35,441 nucleotides of DNA, taken from Gammaproteobacteria bacterium. Its GTDB lineage: Bacteria > Pseudomonadota > Gammaproteobacteria > Xanthomonadales > Rhodanobacteraceae. Shown here one piece after another: positions 24,987-33,060 of this stretch (positions within the stretch are counted from its first letter, which is position 1; each line of letters begins with the position of its first letter). The notes beneath the pieces are model-generated. The model made no database searches. It saw only the letters and a list, made by a program, of their open reading frames with translations, and was not told the origin of the DNA. A program made the translations under genes and the position numbers. The DNA lies in the NCBI GenBank assembly GCA_021325195.1, contig JAJPHQ010000055.1, forward strand, positions 1-35,441, in the 5' to 3' direction.

Positions 24987-25004
24987 GGCCGCCTGCAGGC
25001 GGCC
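24987..25004 (-). terminator. Perfect 18-bp palindrome, probable sodB terminator
   Basis: GGCCGCC-TGCA-GGCGGCC forms a 7-bp GC stem with a 4-nt loop. On the minus strand it is followed by TTT (24984-24986) and lies 28 bp after the sodB stop. Confidence 0.65.
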
Positions 25005-25032
25005 CCGGCTTCCGTTCATCGCGGCGTGACGT

Positions 25033-25611
25033 TCACGCCATCTGGGTCGAGGCGAAATCCCAGTTCACCAGGTTCCAGTACGCCTCGACGTACTTGGCGC
25101 GCGCATTGCGGTAGTCGATGTAGTAGGCGTGTTCCCACACGTCGCAGGTCAGCAGCGGGCGGTCGCTGCCGGTGATCGGCGTGCCGGCGTTCGAGGTGCT
25201 GACCAGGCCCAGCGAGCCGTCGGCGCGCTGCACCAGCCAGGCCCAGCCGGAACCGAAGGTGCCCACCGCGAGCTTGCCGAATTCCTCCTTGAACCTGGCA
25301 ACCGAGCCGAACGCCTTGGTGAGCGCGTCGGCCAGCTTGCCGGAGGGATCGCCACCCCCTTTCGGCGAGAGCGAATTCCAGTAGAAGGTGTGGTTCCACG
25401 CCTGCGCGGCGTTGTTGAACATGCCGCCGGTGGCCTTCTTCACGATGTCCTCGAGGTTCATGTCGGCGAAATCGGTGCCCTCGATCTGCTTGTTGAGGTT
25501 GTCGACGTAGGCCTTGTGGTGCTTGCCGTAGTGGTAATCCAGCGTTTCCTCGGAAATGTGCGGGGCGAGGGCATTGCGCTCGTAGGGCAGCGGGGGAAGT
25601 TCGATCGCCAT
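25033..25611 (-). CDS. sodB: Superoxide dismutase, Fe type
   Basis: Converts superoxide to hydrogen peroxide and oxygen. All four metal ligands are at the expected positions: His27 (DYHYGKHH), His74 (AWNHTFYW), Asp157 and His161 (CDVWEHAYY). Gln70 in FNNAAQAWNHTFYW, together with the overall pattern, matches Fe-type rather than Mn-type enzymes; metal use cannot be proven from sequence. There is no signal peptide, so it is cytoplasmic. The length of 192 aa is standard. The start ATG at 25611 has AGGAG 7 nt upstream. It is divergent from grxD with a 113-bp shared promoter region, pairing oxidative-stress and iron-sulfur functions. A terminator hairpin follows at 24987-25004. Confidence 0.97.
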   Translation of the reverse strand: MAIELPPLPYERNALAPHISEETLDYHYGKHHKAYVDNLNKQIEGTDFADMNLEDIVKKATGGMFNNAAQAWNHTFYWNSLSPKGGGDPSGKLADALTKAFGSVARFKEEFGKLAVGTFGSGWAWLVQRADGSLGLVSTSNAGTPITGSDRPLLTCDVWEHAYYIDYRNARAKYVEAYWNLVNWDFASTQMA

Positions 25612-25724
25612 CGTGGTTCTCCTTGATCGAAGGTCAGGGCAAGGCGCCATGCGGCTGCGGCGCGCCTGATACAATCGGACGCCATCGGCACAACGCCATC
25701 CGGCCATTCTAGACCCATACGCTC

Positions 25725-26054
25725 ATGGACGTCATCGAACGCATCAAGAGCACGCTCGCGGAACACCCGATCGTGCTGTACATGAAAGGCACGCTGCAGT
25801 TCCCGATGTGCGGCTTTTCCGCGCGCACCGTGCAGGCGCTGGACGCGGCCGGCGCGGAGTATTTCTCCGTCAACGTGCTGGAAGACCCGGAGATCCGCGC
25901 CAACCTGCCGCGCTATTCCAACTGGCCGACCTTCCCGCAGCTCTACATCAACGGCGAGCTGATCGGCGGTTGCGACATCACCCTGGAACTCTACGAATCC
26001 GGCGAACTGCAGCGCATGGTGGCCGAGGCCGGCAAGCAGACGGCTTCGCGATGA
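25725..26054 (+). CDS. grxD: Monothiol glutaredoxin, Grx4 family
   Basis: A monothiol glutaredoxin that binds and transfers [2Fe-2S] clusters with glutathione. Motifs are KGT at 21-23, the active-site CGFS at 29-32, WPTFPQLYI with the cis-Pro, and GGCDI near the C-terminus, all glutathione-binding elements. The length of 109 aa is typical. The start ATG at 25725 lacks an obvious Shine-Dalgarno. TACAAT at 25670-25675 is a possible -10 without a good -35. The stop overlaps the start of the following SDR gene (ATGA), so the two are coupled. Confidence 0.96.
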   Translation: MDVIERIKSTLAEHPIVLYMKGTLQFPMCGFSARTVQALDAAGAEYFSVNVLEDPEIRANLPRYSNWPTFPQLYINGELIGGCDITLELYESGELQRMVAEAGKQTASR

Positions 26055-26848
26055 CCCTCCCGGCAGCGTGTCTGCCGGCGGACTGGACGCCAGCCCCCGA
26101 CGCGCTCGCGGGGCGGGTGGTGATGGTTACCGGCGCCGCGGGCGGTCTTGGCAGTGCGGTCTCGATCGCCTGTGCGAAGGCCGGCGCCACGGTGCTGCTG
26201 ACCGGCCGCAAGATCCGCGCGCTGGAGCCGGTGTACGACGCGATCGCCGGCTTGCCGGACGCGCCGCAACCGGTGCTGCAGCCGCTGGACCTGCAGGGCG
26301 CTTCGCCGCTGGAATACCAGACGCTCGCCGAAACCATCCGCAGCCAGCTCGGCCGGCTGGACGGCATCGTGCACGCGGCCGCACGGTTCGACCTGCTGAC
26401 GCCGCTGGCGCTGCTCGATCCCGAAGTCTGGCTGGGCACCCTGCACGTCAACCTCTCCGCTCCGTTTCTGCTGACGCAGGCCTGCATGCCGCTGCTGCAG
26501 GAACGCGCCGACAGCGCGGTGGTGTTCGTGCTGGACGATCCGGAACGGATGACGCGTGCGCACTGGGGTGCGTATGGCGTGGCCAAGGCAGGACTCGCGG
26601 GGCTGGTTTCGATCCTGCACCAGGAAACCGACGAGTCGTCGCTGCGCGTGCACGCGCTGCTGCCCGGCCCGATGCGCTCCGCGCTGCGTCAGCGCGCCTG
26701 GTTCGGCGAGGACACCCGGCTGCTCGCCACGCCGGAAGCACCCGCGCGGGCCGCGGTGTATCTGCTGTCGGCCGAAGGCGCCGCGGCACGGGGGAAGGTG
26801 CTGGACTTGCGCGGGCAGCAGGGGAGCGGGGGCCGGGGACAGGGGTAG
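26051..26848 (+). CDS. YciK-like short-chain dehydrogenase/reductase, catalytic Ser absent
   Basis: A 265-aa Rossmann-fold SDR. The cofactor motif TGAAGGLG is at 27-34, TGRK at 51-54 suggests NADP preference, Asn134 lies in HVNLS, and the catalytic-type Tyr175-x3-Lys179 is in YGVAK. The context around HWGAYGVAKAGLAGL resembles E. coli YciK. The position 13 residues before Tyr, normally Ser, is Asp162 in FVLDDPER, so classical dehydrogenase activity is doubtful. The start overlaps the grxD stop by 4 nt. The C-terminus ends in a Gly/Gln-rich tail. The substrate is unknown. Confidence 0.85.
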   Translation: MTLPAACLPADWTPAPDALAGRVVMVTGAAGGLGSAVSIACAKAGATVLLTGRKIRALEPVYDAIAGLPDAPQPVLQPLDLQGASPLEYQTLAETIRSQLGRLDGIVHAAARFDLLTPLALLDPEVWLGTLHVNLSAPFLLTQACMPLLQERADSAVVFVLDDPERMTRAHWGAYGVAKAGLAGLVSILHQETDESSLRVHALLPGPMRSALRQRAWFGEDTRLLATPEAPARAAVYLLSAEGAAARGKVLDLRGQQGSGGRGQG

Positions 26849-27022
26849 AACACGCTTCCCTGTTTGTCGTGTGGTTTCCTGCCCTGGACCTGCAGGGGAA
26901 CGTTCGAAAAAAACCGCGGCTCGCGCTGGCGCATCGTCCCGGCGAATGCGTGACGAGGCAGCCGCACGGTTGCTCGAAGACATTGTTAGGCTTCCAGGTC
27001 CCCGGCTTGGCAAAGGAACCCC

Positions 27023-27628
27023 ATGCACACGCAAATGACCATCCTGTCGGCCGGCGTGATGCTGTTCCTGATCCTGGACCCGCTCGGCAACATCCCGTTC
27101 TTCCTCAGCCTGCTGAAGGACGTGCCGCCGCGCCGGCGGCGCTGGGTGATGGTGCGCGAACTGCTGATCGCGCTGGCGGTGCTGGTGGCGTTCCTGCTGG
27201 GCGGGCAGCTCCTGCTGCACATCATGCAGCTCAAGCAGGAGTCGGTCAGCATCGCGGGCGGCATCGTGCTGTTCCTGATCGCGATCAAGATGGTGTTTCC
27301 GCCCAGGGACGGCGGCATCTTCGGGCCGCCGGGGCAGGGTGAACCGTTCATCGTGCCGCTGGCGATTCCCGGCGTGGCGGGGCCATCGGCGATGGCCGCG
27401 CTGCTGCTGCTCACCACCACCCAGCCCGGCCGTGAACTGGAGTGGGGGCTGGCGCTGTTCCTCGCGTGGCTCGCGACCGCGGTGATCCTGCTCAGCTCGA
27501 CCTGGCTGTTCAGGCTGCTGGGCGAGAGCGTACTGACCGCGCTGGAACGCGTGATGGGCATGCTGCTGATCGCGTTGTCGGTGCAGATGTTCCTGGGCGG
27601 TCTCGAAGCCTACCTGCATGCCGCGTGA
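27023..27628 (+). CDS. MarC-family inner-membrane protein (201 aa)
   Basis: An integral membrane protein with about six helices and the family pattern LFLILDPLGNIPFFLSLLKD near the N-terminus, then IAGGIVLFLIAIKMVFP and PLAIPGVAGPSAMAALLLL in the middle. These are the two pseudo-repeated halves of MarC/YhgN (UPF0056) proteins. Despite the name, no antibiotic-resistance role has been established for the family, and the transported substrate, if any, is unknown. The start ATG at 27023 has AAAGGAA upstream. It stands alone: 174 bp after the SDR gene and 222 bp before the TonB receptor. Confidence 0.9.
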   Translation: MHTQMTILSAGVMLFLILDPLGNIPFFLSLLKDVPPRRRRWVMVRELLIALAVLVAFLLGGQLLLHIMQLKQESVSIAGGIVLFLIAIKMVFPPRDGGIFGPPGQGEPFIVPLAIPGVAGPSAMAALLLLTTTQPGRELEWGLALFLAWLATAVILLSSTWLFRLLGESVLTALERVMGMLLIALSVQMFLGGLEAYLHAA

Positions 27629-27710
27629 GCAGACGAGGGGCGATGGTTTCCGGAAGGCGCGGGCATCGATGCCTGCCTGTCCACGGAGCAGCACAACCGT
27701 CACAAACGGC

Positions 27711-27719
27711 TGTTAAACT
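27711..27719 (+). promoter_or_regulatory. Candidate extended -10 element for the TonB receptor
   Basis: TGTTAAACT fits TGn-TAnAnT about 130 nt before the receptor start. No convincing -35 is seen 17 nt upstream. A small hairpin TCCGCC-gaa-GGCGGA (27784-27798) lies in the putative leader. Confidence 0.3.
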
Positions 27720-27850
27720 TCCGTATTGTGGTGGTGCCGGGGCACTCGCCACGGGGGTTGCTGCAGGTCGTGTGTCGCGTTCGTCCGCCGAAGGCGGATG
27801 GACGGCGCGCCGACCCTGCGTGGATGCCGATGACTTCGAGGACGAAAACC

Positions 27851-30800
27851 ATGAGACTTTCGCTTGCCGCGCGGTTGCTGTCATTCGTTGCCGTCATGCT
27901 GTTTGCCGCGTCGCCGGCGCTGGCGCAGAACACGTCCTCGTCGATGGACGGGCACGTGATCGATGCCGGCGGCAAGCCGGTGGCAGGGGCCATGGTGCAG
28001 ATCGTGCACGTGCCGTCCGGCACCACACGCACCATCACCACCGATGCCGCCGGCGGTTACAACGCACAGGGCCTGCGGGTGGGCGGGCCTTACGACATCC
28101 GCGTGGTCCTTGACGGCAAGACCGTGGCCGAGCGCGACAACGTCTATCTGCAACTGGCCCAGACCAGCACGATCGACCTGACCATCACCGCGGCGGCGCC
28201 CAGCGAGGTCACCAATCTCGGCGCGGTCAACGTGACGGCCTCGGCACTGAGCCAGATCTTCCAGCCCGACAACAAGGGCGTCAGCACCAACGTCTCGCAG
28301 CGCCAGCTCCAGGTCATCCCGGTTCCCAACCGCTCGATCCAGGACATCGCGCGTCTCGACCCGTTCGTCTCGCTGACCAACAACAACGCGGCCGGCGGCT
28401 TCACCCAGATCAGCGCGCTGGGCCAGAACAACCGCTACAACAACGTCACCATCGACGCGGTGCCGACCAACGATTCGTTCGGCCTCAATGCCAACGGCCT
28501 GCCCGCGCAGAACCAGCCGCTGTCGTTCGACGCGATCGAGGCCTACAACATCTCGACCGCGAATTACGACGTCACCTCCAAGCGCGCGCTGGGCGCCAAC
28601 ATCAACATCGTCACCAAGAGCGGCACCAACCAGTACCACGGCTCGCTGTACTACGCCTACACCAACGCCAACGACCTGACCGGCAAGGGCAAGACCGACA
28701 ACACCTTCACCGGCTATTCGCAGAAATACACCGAAGGTGCCACCTTCAGCGGCCCGATCGTCAAGGACAAGCTGTTCTTCTTCGTGGACGTGGAGAAGTC
28801 CAAGGTGATGGCCCCGGCGCCCAGCTACGGCCCGATCGGCTCCGGCGCGGCCAACATCGTCCCCGTCACCCAGGACCAGATCGACCAGATCATCAGCATC
28901 GCCCAGGGCTACGGGATCAACCCGGGCACGCTCAAGGCCGATTCGAACAACCAGACCGACATGCGCGCGCTGGTCAAGCTGGACTGGAACATCAACGACT
29001 CGCACCGCCTCAGCCTGCGCGTCAACCAGGACAACGGGCAGACGCCGAACATACAGGGCAATTCGGTCAGCTCGCGGCCCTCGCTGGGCCTGTCCAGCTA
29101 CTGGTACACCCAGCACCAGGATCTGCGCCAGTACGTGCTGAATGCGTATGACGACTGGTCCGACACGTTCTCGACCGAGGCGTCGGTTTCCTACGCCAAG
29201 TACCACTCCACCCCGACGGTGCTGGCGCACGCGCCGATGATCCAGGTTTACACCTCGCCGACTTCGCCCGGCAGCCTGACGGGACCGTCGGTATTCCTGG
29301 GCGAGGACCAGTACCGCGACTACAACGTGCTCAACGTGGACACCACGACCGCGTTCTTCGCCGGCACGTGGTTCCTGAGCGAGCACACCGTCAAGGCCGG
29401 TTTCGACTTCCAGCAGGACAGGTTCTACAACCTGTTCGGCCGCACCGAGTTCGGTTCCTACCAGTTCAGCGGCATTCCGGCTTTCGCGGCGGGCACCTAT
29501 TCCAGCTACACGCTGTACCAGCCCGTCGACGGCAACATCAACAGCATCGCCGCGAACTGGACGTTGCAGCAGTGGGGCCTGTTCGCGCAGGACACCTGGA
29601 ACATCTCGCCCCGGCTTTCCCTGCAGTACGGCGTGCGCGTGGACATTCCCAAGGCGAACAAGTCGCCCGTGTACAACCCCTGCTTCTCGTCCGCGCCGAT
29701 TCCGGACGGCTCCGGTCCCAGGGGCTGCCAGTACGGCGGTTTCGGAATTCCCAACAACGCCAGGCTGAGCAGCAAGCCCATCATCGAGCCGCGCATCTCG
29801 TTCAACTACGCCTTCGACACCCGCTACAAGACGCAGTTGCGCGGCGGCATCGGCCTGTCCGAGGCGGTGACGCCGGGCGTGTGGTTGAGCAATCCGTACA
29901 CCAACAACGGCGTCACGCTGACCAGTGCGACCAGCCGTTCCGGCCAGTTCAACCCCGATCCGTTCACCCAGCAGTTGCCCAAGGGTTCTCCGCCGACGCC
30001 CGAGGTGGACGTGACCGATCCGCACTTCCAGTTGCCGACCGCGCTCAAGGCCAGCCTGGGCCTCGACCGCGAGCTGCCCTGGTGGGGCCTGGTGTTTTCG
30101 GCCGATTACATCCACCTGCAGGTCCAGCACGGCCTGTTCTACCAGAACCTCAACTACGGCACGCCCACGGGCACCATGCCGGACGGCCGTGCGAGCTACT
30201 GGAACCCGACCGCCGCCACCGTTTGCCACAACGGCAAGTCGGGCCAGCCTTACACCATCGCCGCGTGCCTGCAGAACCCGAACTTCTACAACGTGGTGTA
30301 CCTGACCAACACCCGTTACGGTTCGGCGGATTACCTGTCGCTGATGCTCACCAAGCCCTTCGGCCAGGGTTTCTTCGGCAATTTCGGCATCGTGCTGGGC
30401 CGGTCCACCGAAGTGAACCCGGGCACTTCCTCGCAGGCAGCCTCCAACCTCAACAATAACGCCGTTGCCAACGGCAACGAGGACGTCGCCTCGCGCAGCA
30501 TCTACGCCGTGCCCAAGCGCGTGATCGCGTCGCTGACCTGGGAGCACAGGTTCTTCGGCGACTACGTGACCAGCGCGTCGGCGTTCTATGACGGCCACAG
30601 CGGTACGCCTTACAGCTGGGTGTTCGGCAACGACGCCAGCGGCCTGTGCTTCGGCAGCAGCACCAACTGCCCCTACGAGCTGGCCTACATTCCGGCCCCG
30701 GGCGGCGTGGAGTTCACGCCGGGCACCACCGCCGCGCAGCAGCAGCAGTTCTGGAACTTCATCGCCAGCAATCCGTACCTGCGCAGCCATCAGGGCCAGA

Positions 30801-31141
30801 TCGCGGGCCGCAACGGCGCGATCTCGCCGTGGGTGAACACGCTCAACCTCAGCTTCATGCAGGAAATCCCCGGCCTGTTCAAGGGCAACAAGGGTTCGGT
30901 CAAGTTCGACATCTACAACTTCCTCAACCTGCTCAACAAGAAGTGGGGCGATGTCTATGACGTCGATTTCCCGTACATGCGCACGCTCGCGAATTTCGCC
31001 GGCGTCGATCCGGCCACCGGCAAGTACATCTATTCGCTGCCGACCAGCGGGGGCAGCTACAACCCGGGTTCGCTGAAGCTGGAGGACCAGTGGGCGCAAT
31101 CGCGCTGGGCCGTGCAGGTGACGCTGCGCTACACGTTCTGA
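27851..31141 (+). CDS. Oar-like TonB-dependent receptor (1096 aa)
   Basis: A large outer-membrane receptor. The signal peptide is 1-25 (cleavage after SPALA). A carboxypeptidase-regulatory-like beta domain spans ~30-115 (SMDGHVIDAGGKPVAGAMVQIVH cut short here, then GGYNAQGL). A plug domain spans ~130-270 (RLDPFVSLTNN, ALGQNNRYNNVTIDAVPT, GANINIVTKSGTNQYHGS), and a long beta-barrel ends in the outer-membrane signature VTLRYTF. This is the Oar/SusC-like architecture common in Xanthomonadales; known relatives take up or help secrete large molecules, and the substrate here is unknown. The start ATG at 27851 has AGGA about 8 nt upstream and gives a proper signal peptide. No partner lipoprotein or protease is adjacent. 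A strong terminator follows. Confidence 0.92.
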   Translation: MRLSLAARLLSFVAVMLFAASPALAQNTSSSMDGHVIDAGGKPVAGAMVQIVHVPSGTTRTITTDAAGGYNAQGLRVGGPYDIRVVLDGKTVAERDNVYLQLAQTSTIDLTITAAAPSEVTNLGAVNVTASALSQIFQPDNKGVSTNVSQRQLQVIPVPNRSIQDIARLDPFVSLTNNNAAGGFTQISALGQNNRYNNVTIDAVPTNDSFGLNANGLPAQNQPLSFDAIEAYNISTANYDVTSKRALGANINIVTKSGTNQYHGSLYYAYTNANDLTGKGKTDNTFTGYSQKYTEGATFSGPIVKDKLFFFVDVEKSKVMAPAPSYGPIGSGAANIVPVTQDQIDQIISIAQGYGINPGTLKADSNNQTDMRALVKLDWNINDSHRLSLRVNQDNGQTPNIQGNSVSSRPSLGLSSYWYTQHQDLRQYVLNAYDDWSDTFSTEASVSYAKYHSTPTVLAHAPMIQVYTSPTSPGSLTGPSVFLGEDQYRDYNVLNVDTTTAFFAGTWFLSEHTVKAGFDFQQDRFYNLFGRTEFGSYQFSGIPAFAAGTYSSYTLYQPVDGNINSIAANWTLQQWGLFAQDTWNISPRLSLQYGVRVDIPKANKSPVYNPCFSSAPIPDGSGPRGCQYGGFGIPNNARLSSKPIIEPRISFNYAFDTRYKTQLRGGIGLSEAVTPGVWLSNPYTNNGVTLTSATSRSGQFNPDPFTQQLPKGSPPTPEVDVTDPHFQLPTALKASLGLDRELPWWGLVFSADYIHLQVQHGLFYQNLNYGTPTGTMPDGRASYWNPTAATVCHNGKSGQPYTIAACLQNPNFYNVVYLTNTRYGSADYLSLMLTKPFGQGFFGNFGIVLGRSTEVNPGTSSQAASNLNNNAVANGNEDVASRSIYAVPKRVIASLTWEHRFFGDYVTSASAFYDGHSGTPYSWVFGNDASGLCFGSSTNCPYELAYIPAPGGVEFTPGTTAAQQQQFWNFIASNPYLRSHQGQIAGRNGAISPWVNTLNLSFMQEIPGLFKGNKGSVKFDIYNFLNLLNKKWGDVYDVDFPYMRTLANFAGVDPATGKYIYSLPTSGGSYNPGSLKLEDQWAQSRWAVQVTLRYTF

Positions 31142-31165
31142 ACGCCGCAAAGGGATCAATCACGG

Positions 31166-31190
31166 AATCGGCGCCCCTGCGGCGCCGATT
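31166..31190 (+). terminator. Intrinsic terminator after the TonB receptor
   Basis: AATCGGCGCC (31166-31175) pairs perfectly with GGCGCCGATT (31181-31190) around CCTGC. A T-rich TCCTTTC follows, 25 bp after the stop codon. Confidence 0.8.
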
Positions 31191-31289
31191 TCCTTTCGCT
31201 CCGGCTTGACCGGCGGTACCGTGCACGCGCAATCTTGTCGGCCCTTTCCGGGCGGCACCGAACCGCCCGACACAGGAGAACGCAGAGGG

Positions 31290-32705
31290 ATGAACGACGT
31301 CCGCAGCCCTTCCCGGGCGAAGCAGCCGACCGTCAACGCGCGGATCGTGCCGGCCGGCACGCTGGACGTGCTGTCGCGGGACGAGATCTCGCGCCTGCGC
31401 GATGCCAGTGCCGCGGGGCTGCACGGACTGCTGCGTTCCTGCGCGCTGGCCGTGCTGACCTCCGGCGCGATGCATGACAGCGCGCGCGCGATGCTGGACC
31501 GCTATCCCGACTTCGACATCCAGGTGCTGCAGCAGGACCGCGGCCTCAAGCTGGAACTCAAGCACGCGCCGGCGCAGGCGTTCGTGGACGGCAGGATCAT
31601 CCGCGGCACCAACGAGCTGCTGTTCGCGGTGGTGCGCGACATCGTGTACGTCTCCACGCAGATCGCCGCGGGGCAGTTCGAGCTCACCGATTCCAGCGGC
31701 ATCACCCACGCGGTGTTCGACATCCTGCGCAACGCGCGGGTGCTGCGCGCGCGTTTCGATCCCAACCTCGTGGTGTGCTGGGGCGGGCATTCGATCTCGC
31801 GCGAGGAATACGACTACACCAAGGACGTCGGCTATGAGCTGGGCCTGCGCGGCATGGACATCTGCACGGGCTGCGGTCCTGGCGCGATGAAGGGGCCGAT
31901 GAAAGGCGCCACCATCGCGCACGCCAAGCAGCGCCACCGCAACAACCGCTACATCGGCCTGACCGAACCCAGCATCATCGCGGCGGAATCGCCCAACCCC
32001 ATCGTCAACAGCCTGGTGATCCTGCCCGACATCGAGAAGCGGCTCGAGGCATTCGTGCGCATAGGCCACGGTTTCATCGTGTTCCCGGGCGGCGTCGGCA
32101 CCGCGGAGGAGATCCTGTATCTGCTGGGCATCCTGCTGCACCCCGCCAACGCGAAGCTGCCGTTCCCGCTGGTGTTCACCGGGCCGAAGGTGGCTGCCCC
32201 GTACTTCGAGCAGATCGACAGGTTCCTCAGGCTCGCGCTGGGCGAGGCTGCCGCGAAGCGTTACCAGGTCATCATCGACGATCCCGCGGCCGTGGCCCAC
32301 GCGATGCAGCGCGGCATCGAGGAAGTCCGCGACCACCGGATCGCGCAGCACGACGCGTTCTTCTTCAACTGGGAATTGAACATCGACCTGGCTTTCCAGA
32401 AACCGTTCGATCCCACCCATGCGGCGATGGCGGCGCTGAACCTGCAGCGTGACCAGCCGGTGCACGAACTGGCCGCCAACCTGCGCCGCGCGTTCTCCGG
32501 CATCGTCGCCGGCAACGGCAAGGAGGAGGGCATGCGCCGGATCGACGAGGAAGGCCCGTTCGAGATCAACGGCGATCCGGAGATCATGCGGGCGCTGGAC
32601 GCGTTGCTGAAGAGCTTCGTCGAGCAGCACCGGATGAAGCTGCCGGGCAGCAGGTACGTGCCGTGCTACCGGATCGTCGCAGCGGACGGACGGGGCGGCC
32701 GCTGA
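31290..32705 (+). CDS. ppnN: Pyrimidine/purine nucleotide 5'-monophosphate nucleosidase
   Basis: A LOG/YgdH-family enzyme that cleaves nucleoside monophosphates to base and ribose-5-phosphate. E. coli PpnN is stimulated by (p)ppGpp. Visible parts are CWGGHSIS (~163-170), TGCGPGAMKGPMKGA (~193-207) and the signature PGGVGTAEE (266-274), which lines the phosphate and catalytic site. The N- and C-terminal extensions match PpnN (471 aa here against 454 in E. coli), which distinguishes it from short LOG phosphoribohydrolases. The start ATG at 31290 has AGGAG and GAGGG upstream. The (p)ppGpp link is family knowledge, not visible here. Confidence 0.94.
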   Translation: MNDVRSPSRAKQPTVNARIVPAGTLDVLSRDEISRLRDASAAGLHGLLRSCALAVLTSGAMHDSARAMLDRYPDFDIQVLQQDRGLKLELKHAPAQAFVDGRIIRGTNELLFAVVRDIVYVSTQIAAGQFELTDSSGITHAVFDILRNARVLRARFDPNLVVCWGGHSISREEYDYTKDVGYELGLRGMDICTGCGPGAMKGPMKGATIAHAKQRHRNNRYIGLTEPSIIAAESPNPIVNSLVILPDIEKRLEAFVRIGHGFIVFPGGVGTAEEILYLLGILLHPANAKLPFPLVFTGPKVAAPYFEQIDRFLRLALGEAAAKRYQVIIDDPAAVAHAMQRGIEEVRDHRIAQHDAFFFNWELNIDLAFQKPFDPTHAAMAALNLQRDQPVHELAANLRRAFSGIVAGNGKEEGMRRIDEEGPFEINGDPEIMRALDALLKSFVEQHRMKLPGSRYVPCYRIVAADGRGGR

Positions 32706-32728
32706 CCCGGATCGGGATGGCGGGCGTT

Positions 32729-32757
32729 TTGACACCTTTCGGTGCCGCCCGGATAAT
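32729..32757 (+). promoter_or_regulatory. Strong sigma-70 promoter for tRNA-Asn
   Basis: A perfect -35 TTGACA (32729-32734), 17-nt spacer and -10 GATAAT (32752-32757, 5/6). The predicted start near 32764 leaves a leader of about 120 nt before the tRNA. Confidence 0.7.
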
Positions 32758-32885
32758 GGATGACCCCGCGTTGATCCGGTGCCCGGGCAGTTCGGCCGCT
32801 CGAGTGGCGCGCCGAATGCGAGGAGGAGGCAGGGATGCCGAACGGCAAACGCTCCAGGGACGGATCATGCGACAATTTTGCAAGT

Positions 32886-32962
32886 GCCCGAGTAGCTCAG
32901 CCGGTTAGAGCATCTGACTGTTAATCAGAGGGTCCCCCGTTCGAGTCGGGGCTCGGGCGCCA
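32886..32962 (+). tRNA. tRNA-Asn (anticodon GTT), CCA encoded
   Basis: A full cloverleaf can be drawn. The acceptor stem is GCCCGAG (32886-32892) with CTCGGGC (32952-32958), discriminator G32959 and encoded CCA (32960-32962). The D arm is GCTC...GAGC. The anticodon stem TCTGA/TCAGA carries loop CTGTTAA (GTT at 32920-32922), and the T arm is CCCCG-TTCGAGT-CGGGG. It is 77 nt in all. Confidence 0.97.
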
Positions 32963-33060
32963 ATCTCGTTCGTCCCGTCACGCGCCATCCGCGTTGACAC
33001 GGCTTGCACGATCCGCACCGTACGCTGGCGGGCCCGCAAACATTGCATTCGGCGCCTGCC

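Noticed and set aside
22229-25114. A 961-codon plus-strand frame over the glucan synthase gene
   Set aside because: Antisense shadow: rich in His/Arg/Gln/Val, no family recognised, and the minus-strand gene has complete GH17 and GT2 motifs.
27881-31159. A 1092-codon open frame on the minus strand opposite the TonB receptor
   Set aside because: It mirrors the receptor almost end to end, lacks domain features, and has the Val/Arg/Gly/His-rich composition expected of an antisense frame in high-GC codon usage.
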